Assembly (NCBI GenBank): GCA_948567375.1
Contig: OX419760.1
Coordinates: forward strand, 43,152,001-43,216,000
Origin: Lunularia cruciata
Taxonomy: Eukaryota; Streptophyta; Marchantiopsida; Lunulariales; Lunulariaceae
Reading direction: 5' to 3'
Length of the DNA: 64,000 nt
Positions 35,148 through 47,159 of the stretch are shown one piece after another. How positions within the stretch are numbered: position 1 is the first letter of the stretch; every line of letters begins with the position of its first letter. The notes below the pieces were generated by a model. The model ran no database searches and was not told where the DNA came from. It saw nothing but the letters and a program-made list of their open reading frames with translations. Both the position numbers and the translations under genes were made by a program.

Positions 35148-35320
35148 TGACCTATAGCTAGTTCATTCTTTATATGGTATAGATTGCATACATGCGACTA
35201 ATGATGGGGCTCCATAGCACCCGGCCTCCTGATCTTTGCCCATTACAGGGTATACCATATACTTAGAGTAGATGGCTATCTGGAGTTAGAGGGACCTAAC
35301 TGCCAGCTAGGAGGGCGATT

Positions 35321-35973
35321 GTGGCACTTTAGAGTCTATGTATGACTTATGTGTGAGTTGTGCTTCTATAGTGTATGATGTTGACAGCGATGTATGTTGT
35401 GTAGCGATATATATACACACAACAGCTGTCGCACCATTTGTAGTGCCACATCTAGATGCTCAAACATTGGAGTTCCAGTGATAGTAGTTAGAGTTATTTC
35501 AGCGGTTTCTCAAAGACTACTTTCCGACGGTCAGATTTTGTGTTTGGGGTACTGACTTCACGGTGGAGCCCACCTTCACTTTGCACCGTTCACACCGTCA
35601 AGTGTGCCATCAGCGGGACCGTTAGGGTCTCAGAGCTAGCTTGAGTCCAGGGAGTATAGTTTCGAAGTGAGCTCCAAAGAGCTCACTTCTCTGATGTTGA
35701 GCCTTCAAGTTCTTGGCTATGGTGGACAGAGGCCGGCAAGCGTCACCTGGATTCTCTATGCTTGAGTGGGTGTGGCTTGACTGTAATCACTGCCCAGTTG
35801 TTGGCAGTTTATAGAGTGACAGATCAAGTAATGATCTGAGTTGAGTTGAGTTGAGAGTGATAAGCAATCTAATTATAGTGGCACTTTAGAGTCTATGTAT
35901 GACTTATGTGTGAGTTGTGCTTCTATAGTGTATGATGTTGACAGCGATGTATGTTGTGTAGCAATGTATATAC
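35321..35973 (+). repeat. 3' terminal region of element B with 96-bp direct repeats
   Basis: A 96-bp sequence beginning GTGGCACTTTAGAGTCTATG (35321-35416) recurs at 35878-35973 with about two differences. A purine tract (GGAGGGCGA) precedes the first copy. The same arrangement, more diverged, is present in the inverted relic at 41288-41955. It is either an LTR of about 650 bp with internal terminal repeats or a short-LTR pair. Confidence 0.7.
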
Positions 35974-36799
35974 GAGTGACATCCTCCTTAACTTCCCAAT
36001 TTTGTCCTTACTTCCATAGATGTCTCTCTCCTTAAACCCTCAAAACACCTCCCAATTCAGTTTTGGACTCTTTCTCCACAAGTACAAGTACCTTTGCCTA
36101 TATGGCTTTTATATTCTCAATACCTCTCAATCCCAATAATATCTCAACAAAGCAAATTTACAAAAGTCAAAACTTGAAAATTTACCAAGACTATATAAAC
36201 TCTATTCTCTTTGAACTCTTCCCAAAACTCAACTTGAAGTGATATTTATATAGAGCAACATGATTCAAGATCACACCCTTTTGCAAATATTTATATCATC
36301 ACACAACTCTCTCTAAATTCTAAATACTTCAATGTTAAATGTATATATTTTTGCAAGAAACACTCAAACTACATCTCTAATTTTTGAATTTTTCTTATTT
36401 TGATAACTAGTAGGTAAAATGCATGGTTTACCAAGAATATAAGTCTAATTGAAAATCAAGATTGAACATTCACATATCAAATCATAGGCTTGAAGATGAA
36501 TCGTATATCAAATCAAAGGCTTGGAGGTGATCATTGATCTCTTAGGGTCAATGTAAATAAATGATTTAGGGGGAGCACCTAAGATTGTAGCCTTGAGCAC
36601 CCCATGTAGCTCAACATCCCAAGCACTAATCTCTACCAAATTAACAAACTCAAATTAGAAAATTAAATCATTTTGAGAAAACACTATTTATTTATACTCT
36701 TGGATTAAAAAATCTACTTTTTTGGCGGTTGAAAGCCAAACAATGATTCAAACCTAATTTCTAATTTCCACTTGATAGTCTTTTAGAGGAGCAACTCCA
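35974..36799. other. AT-rich spacer
   Basis: No gene recognised between element B and the Harbinger relic. Confidence 0.4.
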
Positions 36800-37990
36800 C
36801 CTCTAAAGTCAAAATCTATCTCTTCTACAAAATCCCCATCTTCTTCCACCCATAAATCTAAATAATTTATCAAAAAATTATGGAGAATAGTACATACAAT
36901 CACCCACCTTTAACAAATATGCATTTCTTGAAGGATTAGTCAATTGGACATGGATCTCTCTTAACAACTGCATCTTGCCTTTAGAACTCCTATGTAGTGT
37001 TTGTTTAATACCCAATTCAGTTCTACAAATTTGTTGAAATCAAACTTCTCTTGGGTGCTTGTTTGAACAAAGGAACATGGTGACATATTGGTACATATGC
37101 AATATCCCTTAATAACTATTGTAATTTCTCAAACAAAGTAAATTATCCTTCTTTGCTTACATCAATCCAAATTACAGATCTCCTTAGAAAAGCCATATCA
37201 TGGCATGATCTTGGCATACTTGTGATAAATCAGATTTATTAACAATTTCTTGTAAACACTAATCTCTGAAAATTGATCACATAAATGCTTGGTTTGGAGC
37301 TTATTGTTGGCAAAGTGGAATTATTTTCCTATTGTCATCACAAATCACTTGACTGTTTATAGAATAAAACCCTTTCCTACTGAAATATGTTTCTCCATCA
37401 ACCATGGGTTTTTGTGCTACAAGAAATAGAGGACCATCTAATAACCCTATTCAACTTGGGAATTCCTTTTGAAAAAATACAGAAGATAGCCTTGCTTTCT
37501 CCTCAATGTTTGGCCACTTCACCTCCTTTCCAAGAAGAGAAATAATTGTTGTCATTACTCTATTGGTTAATCTTTCTATTGACCTTGCACTGATCTCCCA
37601 AATATTCAAACTCCTTGCTACAAAAGCACCATTCTCATGATGAATAAATCTATCTAGAATTAGTGCAACTTGGATCTACACAAGGGTTTGGTTTTTACAA
37701 GAAGAATTCTTAAACATATGATGCTCTTTAATTGAATCTACTAAAGCTTGAAACAAGAATAAATCTATCCTAGTAAGTTGGCTAAATGCACCACAATCCA
37801 ATTCTTGAAAACTAATTAAAACAAATTCAAAGCTACAAGAATATTGAGACCAATGTTGCAAATATTAGGAAGTGTGTATGAAATTCCACCATCCAAATAA
37901 TAAATCCATAGTATCATCTTCTTGCTCTTGCTCTTGCTCTTCCTTGGTCCAAATTTTGTCATCCACCTCATATGCTCCTTTGATATTGCT
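36800..37990 (-). pseudogene. PIF/Harbinger (HARBI1-like) transposase remnant
   Basis: Minus-strand frames read RIDLFLFQALVDSIKEH (37770-37720), QVALILDRFIHHENGAF (about 37675-37625), NIWEISARSIERLTNRV, then LLDGPLFLVAQKPMVDGETY and FSRKGFYSINSQVICDDNRK (37440-37300). This matches HARBI1/ALP1-type DDE nucleases, with the first catalytic Asp in the DG motif and the conserved RKG-N-Q segment. The latter half is broken by stops. Terminal inverted repeats and the 3-bp target duplication were not located. The decayed MYB-like ORF near 25 kb is too far away to pair with confidence. Confidence 0.7.
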
Positions 37991-38704
37991 CCTTATCATC
38001 TTGTTGCTATTACTCAAATGAAAAATATTTACTAAGATATTTACAAAGTACTTTTCTCTTTGTAACTACATGAAAAACAATATCTTTGATCTCCCTTCTT
38101 AATGATCTTAAACTCTGTCTTAAATCTATCCTCAGAACCTTGATTTTTAAGAATGATTTCTATCAGAAGAAACTCTCCCTAAACATCTCATTTGAACAAT
38201 CATAATGTTCTTGTCTATCAAATCTTTCTCTTGCCGTTCCAAAATCATGAATCCTTCTCTTGATCAACCCTTTGCAATCAATTGAAAAGATCTTCCACTC
38301 CCACGCTCAATCTGTAATGCTGAATCTAAGAAGCCTAATCACCATAATGAAACACTCTTCCATTGTCCAAAATCCCCAATTCTAAAAAGCTTGATCACCA
38401 TAATCTAAACCTCCTTCATTGTCCAAAATCCTTGTAATACTTTAATCATTTTCTTCCTCAATAATTGTGCCACCTAATAATACCTATCTTCTTGAGCTAT
38501 ACTCCAAAAACAAAATAAAGAACTATCAACAACCTCCAAATGCAAGTTGCACTACTCATTAAATAAAGAACCCTAAAATTCAAGACAAATGTGCATAAAG
38601 ATACCAAATGACATGCAAGTAGGTACCCAAGAATGGGAAACAAACATGATGTGAAGTTGGGCAAAATCAAATACAAGAAAACCATAGTTTGGGAAATAGT
38701 GACA
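37991..38704. other. AT-rich spacer
   Basis: Possibly the 5' part of the Harbinger element; no further motif seen. Confidence 0.35.
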
Positions 38705-38706
38705 CT

Positions 38707-39225
38707 CAAATGGTTGTAACTTCTTCTCTAGACATCCATTTCCATTATCTTGGTGTCTATGAAAAGCTCTTGAGAAGATACTTCCAACAAGATGAAGTAT
38801 ATCTCAATGGTACACCAAAGTTAATTATATAATTCAACTTTTGGAATTCACTACAATAATCACACTACAAGAATTCAATATAGGATTCCAATCCAAGAAA
38901 ATCAAAATCCAAGAAACAAGGAACAAGGAACAATGAAACAACAAAATTCAAATGGTTGTAACTTCTTCTCTAGACCTTTATTTACCAAAATCTTGGTGTT
39001 GGAAAGCTCCCAAGAAGAGGCTTCCAATAAAATGAAGCATGCTAGGAAAAATATCTATGTAGAAATAAACCTTGATATGAATTGAGGGCTTCAATTATGG
39101 GAATCACATCCAAGAAACAAGAAAATTGAATAGTTGTAACTTCTTTTCTAGAGCTTAGTTTGCCACATTCTTGTTGTTGGCAGAAACCTCTTGAGAAGGT
39201 CTTTCTAGAAAAATAAAATATGCCC
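38707..39225. repeat. three dispersed direct repeats of about 95 bp
   Basis: Copies at 38707, 38949 and 39128 share ATGGTTGTAACTTCTTCTCT, CTTGGTGT, GAAAGCTC and GAAG-CTTCCAA-AAAATGAAG text. They lie just outside the solo LTR-A and may belong to the same element's sequence. Confidence 0.75.
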
Positions 39226-39424
39226 ATTTGGACAAGTATTCATGGAGAATCCAATTGCAATGTGAATTGCTCCTACCTTAGCTAGTAAAGCAACCCATAT
39301 ATCAACTCATAGTAGATTGACCCGTATAAGTTATCATTAACATAATTTCCATTATAAAATTGTAGAAAGATTATATTGAAACATATTGAATTTTTTTTCT
39401 TATGAAGTAAGCAATCCACTTCAT

Positions 39425-39845
39425 AACACCAGAGTGGAAATCACATTAGGACTCTCAAGTGAGGAAAAATCTAAATGCCTAGCATGAGCTTGGGCTTTTG
39501 TATTTATAGTGAAATAATACAAAGCTCTTGAAAAGTTTCCAATGAAACTTCCATCTGAAAGTTGCAATCTTGGAATCCAAGCTAAGCTATCGGAGAAGCT
39601 TCCTTCTTAGAGTTGTTTACTTGGTCTACAAGTAGAGTTAGCTTAAGTTGGTGTGCAAGTTCAGTAATCCTTGGAAGATACCTAAAAGCTTCTCACCAAG
39701 AAGCTTCCTAGGTGCTTTTAGAAAATTCTACCAAGAAGCTTCCTAGATGTTTCTAAAATTTACTTAGAATTTCTAACTATATTTGGCCTATTTTACTAAC
39801 TCTTTAGCCTCTACTAACTCCATACTATTAAAATACCCATAATAT
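39425..39845 (-). repeat. solo LTR of family LTR-A
   Basis: Aligns with the gypsy A LTR along its length: CTAAATGCCTAGCATGAGCT, GTATTTATAG, AAGAAGCTTCCTAG, TAACTCCATACTATT. No pol sequence of that family is adjacent. Ends are approximate and no target duplication was certain. Confidence 0.75.
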
Positions 39846-41287
39846 TAAAACCCAAAGATGACAATTTATATAATATTTACCAAATTGGATGTAGCACCCA
39901 GAAATCTCTTGTGTACCCCACCCCATAACCACCCATAAAATTTTTATGGGGTGCTCAAAAAATATTTAATGGATATCTATGGAACCCATAAGAGCTGAAA
40001 GTGAAACCCCATTGTAAACATCTTAGAATCATCAAAAGTTAGAAACTATAGCCCATTCTACTCTTTGACTTCCCATAGACCTAGTTTTCAAAAGATTTAC
40101 AAGATCAGCTCTAAAATCAAGCACTTTACAATATAAATTCTGAACTCAAAATTGTATGGGAGTGTCTAGGTTGACACACTCAAACTTTTAAGTGGATTCT
40201 GATTGGTTACCCATCTATTACTATTACTTTGATTTTTGTGTCATGCACTATTTACCATGCAGGAATTGGAAACATAACAAATCATTTGTTGCATATGGTG
40301 ATCAACCAATCAAAATCCATTGGGGGTGTTAACCTAGCATATAGGGGTGTCAACCTAGATGTTCCTAATTTTATAATATGAATTCTAAAATTGATATAAG
40401 ATGAAATATATATCAGAATATAAAGTTAGTTATTAATTTAATTTGAATACCTAATATTGCACTGAAATTCAAATTTATTTAGTAGATTTGAGAAAAAATT
40501 AGTTTTAAATAAGAAATCAAAGACATATTATTTCAAAAACAAGTCATGAATAATTGTTCAATCTTGTGGATTCAAGATTGATAGATACAACATTTTTCCC
40601 TCCAATGAATATGCTTGAATTTTATGACTTTAATTAGTACTCTATAAACTATGTCAATATATGTATATGTCATTTATTAATAAAATAATTTTTAAAATTT
40701 TTAATTTATCTTAATAAATACTGTCAAAGTTATAAGGACATATTTGGGATGTTTAAATCACAATAGACCATGCAATGCATGGAATACAAAAACTATTCAC
40801 AAGTATTTAAATTCCATCAAAGCTCTTGGAACATAAATCTAAATACTTGTTTGATTGGTAGAGGTATTAATGCAAATTTTTTATTTATTACAGATTGGAG
40901 ATTAAATTTTTGAGAGATATCTCCTAGGTAGCTCTAAAAGTGTTAACAAGAAAATCAATTCAAGATAAAATTTGGAGCTTTAGATCTAGTTAAATGTTAA
41001 ATTCCTACATTTGAAATTCTTGGATATCATATATAAAATGAACTATCAATGGTTTAAGATGGATATTGATGGATAATTCTCACTTAAGCTAAAGAGTTCT
41101 TTTATATAAAACTATTCCAACAGATATTTATCCTTAAAATCCAAAGAAAATGTAGAATTTTTATAATTATTTTTCAACATAATTTTAATGTATAATTACA
41201 AATTGAAGCAAGATTCAAATTAAGTGGACCCTCAAAGAAGAACAACATATTCATTTTGTGTCTCTTATCTATATTCTAGTTATCATG
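39846..41287. other. AT-rich spacer
   Basis: No gene or transposon motif seen. GGGGTGCTCAA-type text near 39950 faintly recalls GAGCACCCCATG at 36596 but is too short to interpret. Confidence 0.4.
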
Positions 41288-42153
41288 GATTATGCGTATA
41301 TACATTGTTACACAACATATTTTGTTGTTAACATCACATTCTAAAGAAGCACAACTTGTACAAAAGTCATAAATGAATTCTAAAGTACCACAATAATCAA
41401 TCAATCTCCAGCTCAACTCAAATAAAAAGTTAGTCATACTTAACTCAATCTTGCCAACAAACAAGCTCTGATTATAGTATCAAGCCATATCCACTTTGGT
41501 AAGAGACTCCAAATGACACTCACTGGTCTTTATCTACCATAGCCAAGAACTCAAAGGTTCAACATCAAAGAAGTGAGCTCTTTGGAATTGCATTTCAAAG
41601 GTATATCCCTTTGCTCAACTTGGATCTCTAGCCCTAACGGCATCATTGATGGCCCATAGTATGAATGGTGCAAGTGACATTGGATCCAATGTCACTCACA
41701 ATGTGATTAGTAGCTTTAACACAAAATTTGGCCGCCACTAATTAATCTCTATGCAATTACTAATATAAATCAGATTGCCAAGATTATCATTTCAACATTC
41801 AAGCAAACTAGCTTTGGCACTACAAAGATTGTGATATATTTTGTGCATATATACATTGTCAAACAATATAAATCACTATCAACATTATACACTATAGAAG
41901 CATAACTTATATAAAATTCATACATGAACTCTAAAGTACCACAATCATTCCCTAGCTAGTGGCTAGGTCCGTCTAACTCTAAATAGCAATCTACTCCAAG
42001 TATGTGATGTGCCCTATGGTGGGCAAAGATCAAGAGGACGGGTGCTATTGAGCCCCATATTAGTTGCATATCTACAATCTATACCATATAGAGAATAAAT
42101 TAGCTATAGGTCAAGTACATCAAGGGCATAACCAGTGTCCTTGAGGAACTCCA
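41288..42153 (-). mobile_element. second copy of the element-B 3' end
   Basis: On the minus strand, VPQGHWLCP and CT plus the stop of the PHD finger (42152-42105) are followed by CTTGACCTATAGCTA, GGTATAGATTG and two copies of the GTGGTACTTTAGAG repeat (about 41955-41842 and 41396-41288), as in 35130-35973. CCAAAGAGCTCACTTCTTTG text near 41575 is also shared. The copy is more diverged and is interrupted by gypsy C. The rest of its PHD finger, and everything upstream, is missing. Confidence 0.8.
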
Positions 42154-42636
42154 TGTAATGTTTTGAGGACAAGAGAAACTCCAAGAGAAATACAAGGTTT
42201 CATTTATCAATACTTTGATGCCCCAAAGGAGTACCTTGTCTTTATTATATAGCAAAGATGATCCGCTCAAAGGGAACTACATCTTTGGATCAAATATATG
42301 GATGGATGACATGTTGATCCTTCTTCTATTTGGCTGGTCAAACAAGTTTGACCAAAGGAAATCTTTGGAGAATCTTCCTAAAGGAAGCTTTAGAATAGCA
42401 CGGGTGAGGTAATGTTGGAAGTATCTTGAAAAGAAAAAATAGGGGGTAGAAATCAATGGCTCCTAATCCAAAGTGGAGGGAGAGTTCTATTTTTTGAGGC
42501 CTAATTAATTCATTTAGGCCTCAAAATTGGCTTTAAAGTTGTTAGGGTATTTTTAGCCTCTACACTATTAGTAGAAGTGCTCTTTTGATGAAACTAAATA
42601 TCACAATAGCACATACATGCACAAATGGGTGTTACA
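42154..42636 (-). repeat. 3' LTR of gypsy element C (LTR-B relative)
   Basis: On the minus strand it begins TGTAACACCC right after a polypurine tract (TCTGGGGGTAAA) and ends CAAAACATTACA. Shared blocks with LTR-B are GCACTTCTACTAATAG, GAGGCCTAAA, GGTCAAACTTGTTTGACCA and GCTATATAATAAAGA. It lacks the first 250 bp of LTR-B, including the internal duplication. Confidence 0.8.
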
Positions 42637-43950
42637 TTTACCCCCAGACTAAGATTTCACTTTGTCTTCAAAGTAAAGGTCTCTCTACCTTCTATGATAT
42701 ATCCTCAACTTATCATGCTTAATCTTATCAAAATATCTTCTTCCCAACTCCTTGAGATCATAAGTGTAATTGTCCCACAGCTTCTCCACTATGAAAGGTC
42801 ACCAGTACTTAAGAAAAAAATTCTTTTGTACTCTCTTGAATCAAATGGAATCAAATAACATTACCCAATTACCTTCTTTGAAAGGCTCCACCTTCTTCTT
42901 GCCTTGCCTCTTGTCATAGCTCTCCTTTTGTTTCCTTTGGGCTTGCTCCACTCAAACTATAACAACTGCTCTTGCCTCTTCCAATTCAGTGAGTTGATCT
43001 TTCCTTGACTTCTTTGCATCACCTCCTTGTGTTTTCTTCAATCTCCTATGAATGCTTTGGAAGCTACCAAGATCAAAGTGAATAGGTAAGGTATACTCAA
43101 TACCATATACCAACTGAAATGGAGAATATTTGGTGGAAGTCTTCATGGTTATCCTATACTCTCACAAAACTGCATGAATCCTCTTGTCCCAATGATGTTT
43201 AGCCTCCTCCATTTCTACATCTTCATCATGCACAAGGTCTGATTGGTTCTCTCTGCCAAGCCATTGAAATTTGGCTTATAAGATGTAGTTACTCTATGTG
43301 TGATAGAGAAATGTTGTAGCATGGCTGTAGTAATGCTTCTTGTAGACTCTCCTCCTCTATCAAAAATGAATTCCAAAGGGCACCCAAACCTAGTGATAAT
43401 ATGTTCATAAAGAAATCTCCCAACTTCATCTCGTCCCTCAATGGTCGAGCCTCAACCCACTTGGTAAGATAAGCAATAACTACCACAATGTACTGATTAT
43501 TTGTTGGGATTCTATTTAGAGGACCTACAAAATCAACTCACCACTTCTCAAAAGGTCATAGCAATAGAACCAATCTAAGTGGTGGAGTGGAAGTAGAATT
43601 TGTAGCAGAAGCTTGACAAACATGACAAGTTTTGCAATAATCAAGACAATCCTTGAAAATCCCTCTCCAATGGTAACTTGGATCTAGAATCTTGAAAGCA
43701 ATCACCTTTCTTGCAAAGTGTCCTCCACACACTAAACCTTCATGAAGCTCCTTTATGAGTAAGATAGATTCTTCCTTACCCATTGCTCTTTGAAGTAGAC
43801 CATCTACTCCTTGGTGAAAAAGAATATCCTCCACCATTGTGTAAGGTCTAGATCTTGCTGCAAGGGTCTTCCTTTCCCTAACATGCATCCTTTCTAGATA
43901 GTGAACTCTTGTAACAAAGTCTACAATCTCCTTGTACTCCCTTAGATCAT
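42637..43950 (-). pseudogene. Ty3/gypsy element C, integrase end
   Basis: Minus-strand frames give the integrase zinc module (43790-43610: HEGLVCGGHFARKV, CLDYCKTCHVCQ), the core (VVIAYLTKWVEARP at 43484) and the distal part (KTSTKYSPFQLVYG at 43143). Stops and shifts separate them. Upstream RT, gag and the 5' LTR are absent, so the copy is truncated near 43950. It was inserted into the element-B relic. Confidence 0.8.
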
Positions 43951-44584
43951 GCTATTGAACATAACACCTTTACAACATTAACAAGCTACAAGAATAACAT
44001 CCAATTACATGGGCTGACCAGATTTAGTTAGCTAGATAGCCAGCTGCCATCTATCCATTTGCTTGTCTTGTCAATGCCTGCATGAATAGGCGGCTAGGCA
44101 TGTTAGGCTGGCTGTTCATTTAGCAAATAGAGATAGCGGTTCTGATGAGATAAAAAGAGGAGATTTTAGTAGTGTGAGTGCAACTTAATTGGTAAAGGGA
44201 TGGAAGCAATATTCAAATGCAAATTTTATGGTAGAGATGGAGTGGGCTCCCTAAATTGTAGTTCAAAACCATATTCTAGGAAAATGAAGAGAGATCAACA
44301 TTGAGAGGGCTCTGAAGCCATCTAACAAGTGAGGGATCAAAGAAAGGAGAAGGGAAGGAGAAAAGGAAAGAGAGGAGTTTGCAGCCACTAGAGGGAGGCC
44401 TTCATTTGATGCTAGCAGTTGGAATAGGACAAGGAGGGAGTCAGTTGAAATCAAAGGAAAGGTCTAGACAAGGGATTCCTTGAAGGGGAGTTTTGGGCAG
44501 ACCAGGATAGAGAGGAGAGACAAGAGATTCTCAAGGGAGAGGGTTTGCAGGAGTGATTTCCGAGAAAGAGAGCTTTGTTTGGAG
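43951..44584. other. spacer grading into purine-rich DNA
   Basis: No gene seen. From about 44270 the plus strand becomes purine-rich. Confidence 0.35.
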
Positions 44585-44965
44585 GAGAGAAATTATTGGA
44601 AGAAAGTGTTTTGGTGGTGACCAACAAATTATTAAAAGAGAGATTTCAGCTAGGAAGAAATAGAAGACAAGTTAGTGTTTTGGTGGTGACAAAGGAATTA
44701 TCGAAAGAGAGATTTCAGCCAAGAAGAAATAGGAAGAGAGAAAGGGTTTTGGAGATAGGAAACTACAAGAGGAGAAATTATTGAAAGAGAAAGGAAATGC
44801 ACGAGAGAAATTTTGAGAGGAAGGGTCTTGGATAGGGGAGAGCTTTAACTGGAAGGAAGTTGGGAGGATAGAAAAAGATTGAAGAGACAGTTGAGGTTTT
44901 GAAGGAAGACAAAAGTCTGAAGGATAGAAAAAGATCGAGTGGACAGTTGAGGATTTGAAGGAAGA
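44585..44965. repeat. purine-rich tandem repeats
   Basis: Two units of about 86 bp share GTGTTTTGGTGGTGAC and AGAGAGATTTCAGC (44585-44760). Two units of about 63 bp share GGATAGAAAAAGATTGA and GACAGTTGAGG (44870-44965). Confidence 0.8.
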
Positions 44966-45143
44966 ACTGAAGTTTGATTGACAAAAGGATTGAAAGAGGT
45001 TTTGAGTGACAAAGATTTGAAGGAGAAAAGGAGGTTTTGGGTTTTGAAGGAAGAAATGAAGGAAGAAACAAAGGAAGGAAAGGGACTGAAGGAGACAGTG
45101 ATTGAAGGAGTAAGGGAACCAAAATAAACATAGAAGAAGAAGG

Positions 45144-45435
45144 AGAAGACAGTAATGAATGAGAAATCTTCAATTGGTTGCAGAGATTGTTGATGACTTG
45201 AGAAGACAGTAATGAATGAGAAATCTTCAATTGGTTGACAAGATTGTTGATGACTTGAGAAGACAGTAAGGAATGAGAAATCTTTAATTGGTTACAGAGA
45301 TTGTCAATGACTTGAGAGGACAGTAAGGAATGAGAAATCTTCAATTGGTCACAGAGATTATTGATGACTTGAGAGGGCAGTAAGGAATGAAAAATCTTCA
45401 ATAGTTGCAGAGATTAAGATATTCACAATGACTTG
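45144..45435. repeat. five-unit tandem array, period 57 bp
   Basis: Units begin AGAAGACAGTAATGAATGAG and end GATTGTTGATGACTTG, drifting along the array. Because 57 is a multiple of three, the minus strand stays open and would read a 19-residue repeat (QVINNLCNQLKISHSLLSS). This explains the 207-residue minus frame 44778-45401, which is not accepted as a gene. Confidence 0.9.
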
Positions 45436-47159
45436 AGAAGCAAAAAGTACACTAGAGGATTAAGAGCATGGGAATAGAGATTATGACTTTGAGTACTTCT
45501 TGGGGAAGTGAGAGGTAGAGTAGAGAATCAGGAAAATGGGACATATTGTGCCAACTCTATGGACTGCTGCCTTGGACAGAAATGGTATGCAGTATTACTG
45601 GAGGAGAGAAGGAGGAATGAACTTGGGACCTAAAAGCAGCTATTGATTGGGAGGAAAGAGAGGAAACATAACAAGAAAAAGAAGTTGTTTTGGGTTCAAG
45701 TTTTGTACAAATAGTGCATTCTTGTGCGGGGTCTCAGAACATGGATGTGCTTGAAGTGCTTCTAGACCTCTTCTCTCCATTCTGTCCTAGTTCAGTTGAG
45801 TCTAGAGTAGAGAGAGAGGAACTATTGCTGTTGTTGTCTTTTTCCTTGACCAATGTGAGAAGTTATCGTCTCCATTGTCTGTTGTCTCTCCTTTTCCCGA
45901 GAGCAAACTTGTGAGCTACCCATTGTGCTACCATTGCTTGCTCAAAAATGTGCCAGTGTTATGATATCAGGCCCTCCTTGGTGGTAATTTTATCATTGCT
46001 TGGACAAAGTGGGAGGAGCAAAGTGTTCTATTTGTATTGATCTTTTATTTATTCTTCTGTTGGTTTGATTTTGGTTTTGAGACAAGAAAGAAGAGGAATT
46101 CTGTACTTCAAGTCTGATCTATGTTTTCCTCCTCAACAAAGCAGTTCCTAACAACCACACCTTTGGAATTGCTGCTGCATTTTGTATCGGTGCAAAAATA
46201 AATTGAGATTAATCAATCTGGTACCTGTCTTGAGAAATTTGGCTGTTGGGTGATTTTGTCAACTCCTATGGCTGGTTACAGATTTTGATAGTGCTGATCA
46301 GAACAGGACATGATAGAGAACACTTCAAGGAGATTTTGTAAGATTGAGATCCTGAAAGGAGTGCTGGCAAGATAGTGAAAGACAGAACAATGAAAGAGTC
46401 TTCTTTTTGGATAGTGAAGCATCAAAGAAGGGTTTGGCCAAGATAGTGAATCTTCTAAAGGTTGCAAGATAGAGAAATATTGAAAGGGTTGCAGAGCAGA
46501 CTAGTGAAGGAAGGAAGGTCAAAGGGAAGCTTTGGCAAAATAGAGAGTTAAATTGTTGTGATGTAAGATTAAAACTTGGTTGTAATAGGTTCTTTCCTTT
46601 TCTTGCTTGAGCAGTTGGAGAACTGTAGGTGTGGTCATTGTTTGCTTTGGAGCTGTTTGGATTCCTCCCAAGTGGGTTTATAAATTGCGAGACTTGATTG
46701 TGGTGAACGTTACATGGCTTTGTGAGTGATTGGGCTCACTTTATTTTGTAAAGAGTGCTAGGGAAATGGGTCTCCATTCTCAGAGCCTTCAGTCCAATTT
46801 ATGCAGACGGGTCAAGTCATTGATCTGATTTTGCTGATTTGAATCCGGCCGTATAACTTGTGACCTGTGATGTAAACCCCAATAATATAGAACATGAATA
46901 GTTCTTGGTAATACTTGAAGGTCAATGTTATCCCAAGAAACCTCAATAGAAAAAGCCCTTAAGAAGAGTCTATAGCCAAGAGCAACCGTGGACAAGTTGC
47001 TTAAGCAAAAAAGGAACTGCTATCAAGCAAAGAGTAGAGACAATGTCAGACTGCAAGAAAGCTTTTGAGTCACTAACAAATGGGGCAGTCTAAGCGCAAG
47101 CAGCCAGGTGCCCAACGCATTCTTGAGACCATATAATCCCCATGACAACAGGCAAAGGA
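45436..47159. other. unassigned sequence, possible LTR-element start
   Basis: No coding motif. TGATATCAGGCCC near 45963 resembles the initiator-Met primer binding site TGGTATCAGAGCC, so the purine-rich repeats upstream could be an LTR. The support is weak. Confidence 0.25.

Larger units (their letters stand above)
30431..35150 (+). pseudogene. Ty3/gypsy element B encoding a DNA methyltransferase and a PHD finger
   Basis: One frame is traceable from 30431 to about 32555 through 11 stops, then continues after a single-base shift. The order is: N-terminal region; C5-cytosine methyltransferase (30758-31710); linker (31711-32150); RT (32150-32960, MPTPEETFDAIGHAKIFSTL, RFLPFGSKNAPVEFHRVMDR); RNase H (33100-33440, HTDWSMLGLGVVL, LIIDHQPLKWL); integrase zinc part (33905-34030, CVVCDQ) and core (34087-34745, SLDFAGPLP, VLTDQG, SPYFLLYGRDP); a post-integrase module (34770-34990, LRVREVLPSGVLVLEG); PHD finger (35010-35147); stop at 35148. 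The RT catalytic box YxDD reads YIDG at 32719-32730. gag and the 5' LTR are not seen. The element is dead but its architecture is clear. Confidence 0.85.

Noticed and set aside
44778-45401. 207-residue minus-strand open frame
   Set aside because: It is kept open by a 57-bp tandem array and purine-rich low-complexity DNA; no domain or composition supports a gene.
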